Shown here: in pieces, positions 6,172-8,158 of the stretch
How the letters are laid out: each line of letters opens with the position of its first letter
Position numbering within the stretch: position 1 is the stretch's first letter
The notes under the pieces: model-generated
The model's database searches: none
What the model was told of the DNA's origin: nothing
Seen by the model: only the letters and a program-made list of their open reading frames with translations
NCBI GenBank assembly: GCA_002792755.1
Contig: PFOY01000003.1
Coordinates: forward strand, 1 to 8,158
Direction: 5' to 3'
DNA from: Candidatus Nomurabacteria bacterium CG_4_10_14_0_2_um_filter_30_12
Lineage (GTDB): Bacteria; Patescibacteriota; Minisyncoccia; Phycocordibacterales; UBA9973
Length of the DNA stretch: 8,158 bases
Made by a program: the position numbers and the translations under genes

Positions 6172-6294
6172 ATATATATTTAATCTTTTTATTTATTATA
6201 GATTTTTATATAAAAACAATAGCTCCTTATTAATGGGAAGAATGACGGTAAAGAAACTATTAATTTGTATATTTCTATAACTTTTCATATTTGA
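6122..6294 (-). ncRNA. Candidate short transcript or leader RNA, unassigned
   Basis: This stretch runs from the predicted start point of the TGATATAAT promoter (6301-6309) to the T-run of the hairpin at 6131-6164, giving a potential RNA of about 170 bases. It contains a 30-codon ORF (ATG at 6288, TAA at 6198-6196) beginning MKSYRNIQINSF, without a Shine-Dalgarno site. The ORF has no run of one amino acid that would mark an attenuation peptide. It matches no tmRNA, SRP, RNase P or 6S pattern that I can see. It may instead be the distal part of a long leader of the 70-residue gene. The call rests only on the promoter-hairpin pair. Confidence 0.3.
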
Positions 6295-6300
6295 ATCTAT

Positions 6301-6309
6301 ATTATATCA
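6301..6309 (-). promoter_or_regulatory. Extended -10 promoter inside the gene-poor stretch
   Basis: The minus strand reads TGA followed by a perfect TATAAT, with no recognised gene immediately downstream. The nearest ATG is 12 bases further on and opens only a 30-codon frame. It is one of only a few perfect TGnTATAAT sites I found in the window, and the others all precede genes. It is therefore likely to drive either a small RNA or the 70-residue gene through a leader of about 300 bases. Confidence 0.45.
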
Positions 6310-6340
6310 CTTATAAAACAAACAACAATAGTACCTGTGG

Positions 6341-6386
6341 AAAACCCAGACACCTTTTATCTTATTTAAGATAAAAGGTGTCTGGG
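6341..6386 (-). terminator. Perfect 20-bp palindromic hairpin after trpS
   Basis: The arms at 6345-6364 and 6367-6386 are perfectly complementary over 20 bases with only TT between them; the outer end is CCCAGACACC paired with GGTGTCTGGG. It starts six bases after the trpS stop. Leftward it is followed by TTTT then CC, a short T-run. It is most simply the trpS terminator, though the stem is unusually long and perfect and the T-tract weak. Protection of the 3' end is an alternative role. Confidence 0.7.
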
Positions 6387-6392
6387 AAAACT

Positions 6393-7340
6393 CTATATAT
6401 TAACCCCTATTTTCTCTCGTACTTCTTTCATCTTTTCTTCTGCTATTTTTTTTGCTTTTTCACTACCTGCTTTTAAAATAGCTAAAGCTTTGGGAATATC
6501 TTTCTCAAATTCTTTTCTTTTTTCTCGAAGTGGTGCAATAAATTTCTCAATATCTTCTATAAGTAATTCTTTTAATTCTTTATACTTCCCTTCTTTTTCT
6601 TTATAAATTTTCTTTAATTCTTCATCGCTTCTAAAAAGTTTATGGATGGCATATACATTCTTAGGAACTCCTCCACTAGAATCAGTGACAATACACATAA
6701 CACATTTTTTTATTTCTTCATATTCTGAAAAAAGTGGAATGTGATTGTTATAACTTTTAGACATTTTCTTTCCATCTATACCAGGTACAGTAGCGACTTC
6801 TTCTATTATTTTCGATTCTGGTAATTTAAAAGTCTCTCCAAAAATACGATTAAATTTCTCTGCTGTATCACGAGCAATTTCTACGTGTTGTTTTTGGTCA
6901 GAACCTATCGGTACTATGTCAGGGCTATAAAGTAAAATATCAGCTGCCATAAGCATCGGATAATTAAATGTCCCTACACATATTTCTTTATTTTTTGCTT
7001 CTGCGTCTTTAAATGCATGTGCACGCATAAGATAAGGCATTGTTGTCAAAGTATCAAAAATCCAAGCGAGTTCTGTATGTTCACTTATATCTGATTGTTT
7101 AAATATTACTAGTTTTTCTGGATCAAGCCCAATAGCTAAATAATCAAGCAAAACACCTATTATATTTTTCTCCATTTCTTTCTTACTTTGAATAAAATTC
7201 AATGCATGATAATCAGCAATAAAAACATAACCATCGTAATCTTTCTGTAGATCAACAAATTGCTTCATTGCACCAAAATAATTGCCAATATGTGGAGCTC
7301 CTGTTGGTTTTACACCTGACAATAATATCTTTTTTGACAT
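6393..7340 (-). CDS. trpS: Tryptophanyl-tRNA synthetase
   Basis: This 315-residue class I synthetase charges tRNA with tryptophan. The Rossmann-fold core carries the HIGH-type motif HIGN at 17-20 after VKPTGAP. The substrate-pocket region is MAADILLYSPDIVPIGSDQK at 131-150. The KMSKS loop is complete at 192-196. The C-terminal anticodon-binding helical part is Lys/Glu-rich, from about 240 to 315. The length is slightly below that of E. coli TrpRS (334), which is within family range. It is a single-gene unit: a strong hairpin follows six bases after the TAG stop and dnaB is divergent upstream. There is no Shine-Dalgarno site; the upstream sequence TGATAATAT then TATAGT then ATG suggests a leaderless start. 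I see no T-box leader, since there is no room for one in the 92-base divergent gap. Confidence 0.95.
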   Translation of the reverse strand: MSKKILLSGVKPTGAPHIGNYFGAMKQFVDLQKDYDGYVFIADYHALNFIQSKKEMEKNIIGVLLDYLAIGLDPEKLVIFKQSDISEHTELAWIFDTLTTMPYLMRAHAFKDAEAKNKEICVGTFNYPMLMAADILLYSPDIVPIGSDQKQHVEIARDTAEKFNRIFGETFKLPESKIIEEVATVPGIDGKKMSKSYNNHIPLFSEYEEIKKCVMCIVTDSSGGVPKNVYAIHKLFRSDEELKKIYKEKEGKYKELKELLIEDIEKFIAPLREKRKEFEKDIPKALAILKAGSEKAKKIAEEKMKEVREKIGVNI

Positions 7341-7346
7341 ACTATA

Positions 7347-7355
7347 ATATTATCA
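7347..7355 (-). promoter_or_regulatory. Candidate -10 region of trpS, predicted leaderless
   Basis: The minus strand reads TGA, TAATAT (4 of 6 matches to TATAAT), six bases, then ATG. An overlapping alternative is GATAAT (5 of 6), eight bases before the ATG. Either places the start point at or next to the start codon. The hexamer match is weaker than at scpA, so the exact register is uncertain. Confidence 0.4.
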
Positions 7356-7363
7356 TATTTGTC

Positions 7364-7389
7364 CACATTTTAATAACACATTTAATAAC
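7364..7389. repeat. Tandem direct repeat between the trpS and dnaB promoters
   Basis: CACATTTTAATAA (7364-7376) is followed without a gap by CACATTTAATAA (7377-7388) and then C. The second copy differs only by one missing T. The pair lies upstream of both divergent promoters, so it could be a tandem operator, although AT-rich slippage can also create such pairs. A TTGTCCACA at 7359-7367, one base off the DnaA-box consensus, overlaps its left end. Confidence 0.5.
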
Positions 7390-7398
7390 TTTTTGATT

Positions 7399-7425
7399 TT
7401 GACTATTTTTTTACTATGCTAGAAT
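7399..7425 (+). promoter_or_regulatory. Promoter of dnaB, predicted leaderless
   Basis: A -35-like TTGACT (7399-7404) is followed by a 15-base spacer ending in TGC, then TAGAAT (7420-7425), seven bases, and the ATG. This is the clearest -35 match among the promoters here, although the spacer is short. The distance to the ATG again leaves essentially no leader and no Shine-Dalgarno site. Confidence 0.55.
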
Positions 7426-7432
7426 AACTCTA

Positions 7433-8158
7433 ATGGTAAAACAAAATAAAAATAATATACGCATTCCTCCCCAAAGTATTCCTTCAGAACAAGCAGTATT
7501 AGGGTCTATAATGCTTCGTAAAGATGCTATTCATGAAATAGAAGACATTGTAAACGCAGATTCTTTCTATGTTGAAAAACACAAATTAATCTTCCAAGCA
7601 ATGCTCGATTTATTTTTAAAAAATGAACCGATAGATATGCTTTCACTCTCTACTAAATTAAGTGAACAGAAATTATTAGAAAGAATTGGTGGGAATCAAT
7701 ATCTAGCAGAAATAGTGAATGTCGTTCCATCTTCCACAAATGTTAAACATTATGCTGATATAGTACAAAAAAAGTATGTATTAAGAAGTTTGATAGAAGC
7801 AGCAGATTATGTTTCAGAACTTGGTTTTGAAGAAGGTGATGAACATATGGATGATATATTAGACTTAGCAGAAAAGAAAATATTTAGTGTTATCTCATCT
7901 CCTAAAAGTCAAAAATTTGTAAATTTAAAAGATGCTTTACCAGAAGCATGGGAACGTCTCGAGAAATTACATGAACATAAAGGTATGCTCCGAGGTCTAC
8001 CTACAGGTTTTGCAGATTTAGATAACATACTTTCAGGTCTACAAAAATCTGACTTAATTATTCTAGCAGCTCGTCCTTCTATGGGTAAGACTACTCTCGC
8101 ACTCGACATAGCTCGTATGTCTTCTATTGTCCATGAAAAATCAGTATTAATATTTTCT
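7433..8158 (+). CDS. dnaB: Replicative DNA helicase, N-terminal 242 residues
   Basis: The frame is open from the ATG to the window edge, so the C-terminal half is missing (the family is about 450 residues). DnaB is the hexameric helicase that unwinds DNA at the replication fork and recruits primase. The N-terminal helical domain opens with the typical IPPQSIPSEQAVLGSIM (11-27) and continues through GGNQYLAEI (87-95) to about 110. A linker follows. The RecA-like motor begins at GLPTGFADLDNILSGLQKSD (188-207), with Walker A AARPSMGKTT at 212-221 (Lys219). No intein interrupts the visible part, although such insertions in DnaB usually lie at or beyond the P-loop. It is divergent from trpS. Confidence 0.95.
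   Translation, partial: MVKQNKNNIRIPPQSIPSEQAVLGSIMLRKDAIHEIEDIVNADSFYVEKHKLIFQAMLDLFLKNEPIDMLSLSTKLSEQKLLERIGGNQYLAEIVNVVPSSTNVKHYADIVQKKYVLRSLIEAADYVSELGFEEGDEHMDDILDLAEKKIFSVISSPKSQKFVNLKDALPEAWERLEKLHEHKGMLRGLPTGFADLDNILSGLQKSDLIILAARPSMGKTTLALDIARMSSIVHEKSVLIFS

Noticed and set aside
6222..6231. Second copy of the TAATAAGGAG sequence upstream of the 70-residue gene, suggesting another ribosome binding site
   Set aside because: No ATG follows at usable distance; a TTG three bases on is too close and opens only six codons. Flanking sequence is not shared with the copy at 6001-6010.
6234..6281. 15-codon plus-strand ORF (MGRMTVKKLLICIFL) resembling a signal peptide start
   Set aside because: It is far too short, has no continuation or promoter, and lies inside the AT-rich non-coding stretch; the resemblance is compositional.
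103..7340. Possible reassignment of UGA, as in some CPR lineages, because none of the nine minus-strand frames ends in TGA
   Set aside because: The stops are TAG (scpA, cyclophilin, 70-residue gene, trpS) or TAA (the rest). The recognised long genes also contain no in-frame TGA, and conserved Gly and Trp positions read correctly under the standard code. Absence of TGA stops in nine genes is not strong evidence.
5753..7367. Replication origin suggested by DnaA-box-like sites (TGTGGATCA 5755-5763, TGTGGAAAA 6336-6344, TTGTCCACA 7359-7367) and nearby dnaB
   Set aside because: The sites are scattered, each has at least one mismatch, and there is no cluster, no adjacent dnaA or dnaN, and no AT-rich unwinding block that stands out from the background.
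7909..8109. Minus-strand frame of 66 codons inside dnaB
   Set aside because: It is a shadow of the dnaB coding sequence, whose plus frame contains the Walker A motif.

Overview
The window is strongly AT-rich and almost fully coding, with short intergenic gaps. Nearly every gene reads leftward (minus strand); only dnaB at the right edge is on the plus strand. The genes are mostly core housekeeping genes in a non-canonical order. An aspartyl-tRNA synthetase without the usual bacterial insertion domain, an ABC-F relic of a type I associate with Candidate Phyla Radiation genomes, and heptamer repeats between genes all suggest a Patescibacteria/CPR (Parcubacteria-like) genome. That assignment is inference from sequence character, not a database match.

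Layout, following minus-strand transcription from right to left. trpS (6393-7340) is divergent from a partial dnaB (7433 to the window end), with a 92-base shared control region. trpS is followed by a perfect 20-bp hairpin and then a gene-poor stretch of about 400 bases (5994-6392). That stretch holds a good promoter, a possible terminator and two adjacent hairpins, and it leads into an unrecognised 70-residue gene (5781-5993) that has the best Shine-Dalgarno site in the window and its own terminator. Next come aspS and pepA, two bases apart, then the wreck of an ABC-F ATPase gene (2403-2828). After it lie a 100-residue unknown plus a DUF1905-type protein, a membrane-anchored cyclophilin, and finally scpA and the first codons of scpB (condensin subunits). 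The scpA-scpB gap is filled by heptamer repeats.

The most coherent new observation is promoter architecture. scpA, the 100-residue gene, aspS, trpS and dnaB each have a TGn plus -10-like hexamer ending only 6-8 bases before the start codon, which predicts leaderless or near-leaderless mRNAs. Genes inside transcription units, or with longer leaders, more often carry SD-like sites. The other points of interest are the structured 5994-6392 region, the ABC-F relic whose nonsense codon lies in its signature motif, and the heptamer arrays. I see no defence system, mobile element, CRISPR array or tRNA/rRNA gene. Apart from these points the region looks like ordinary housekeeping DNA.
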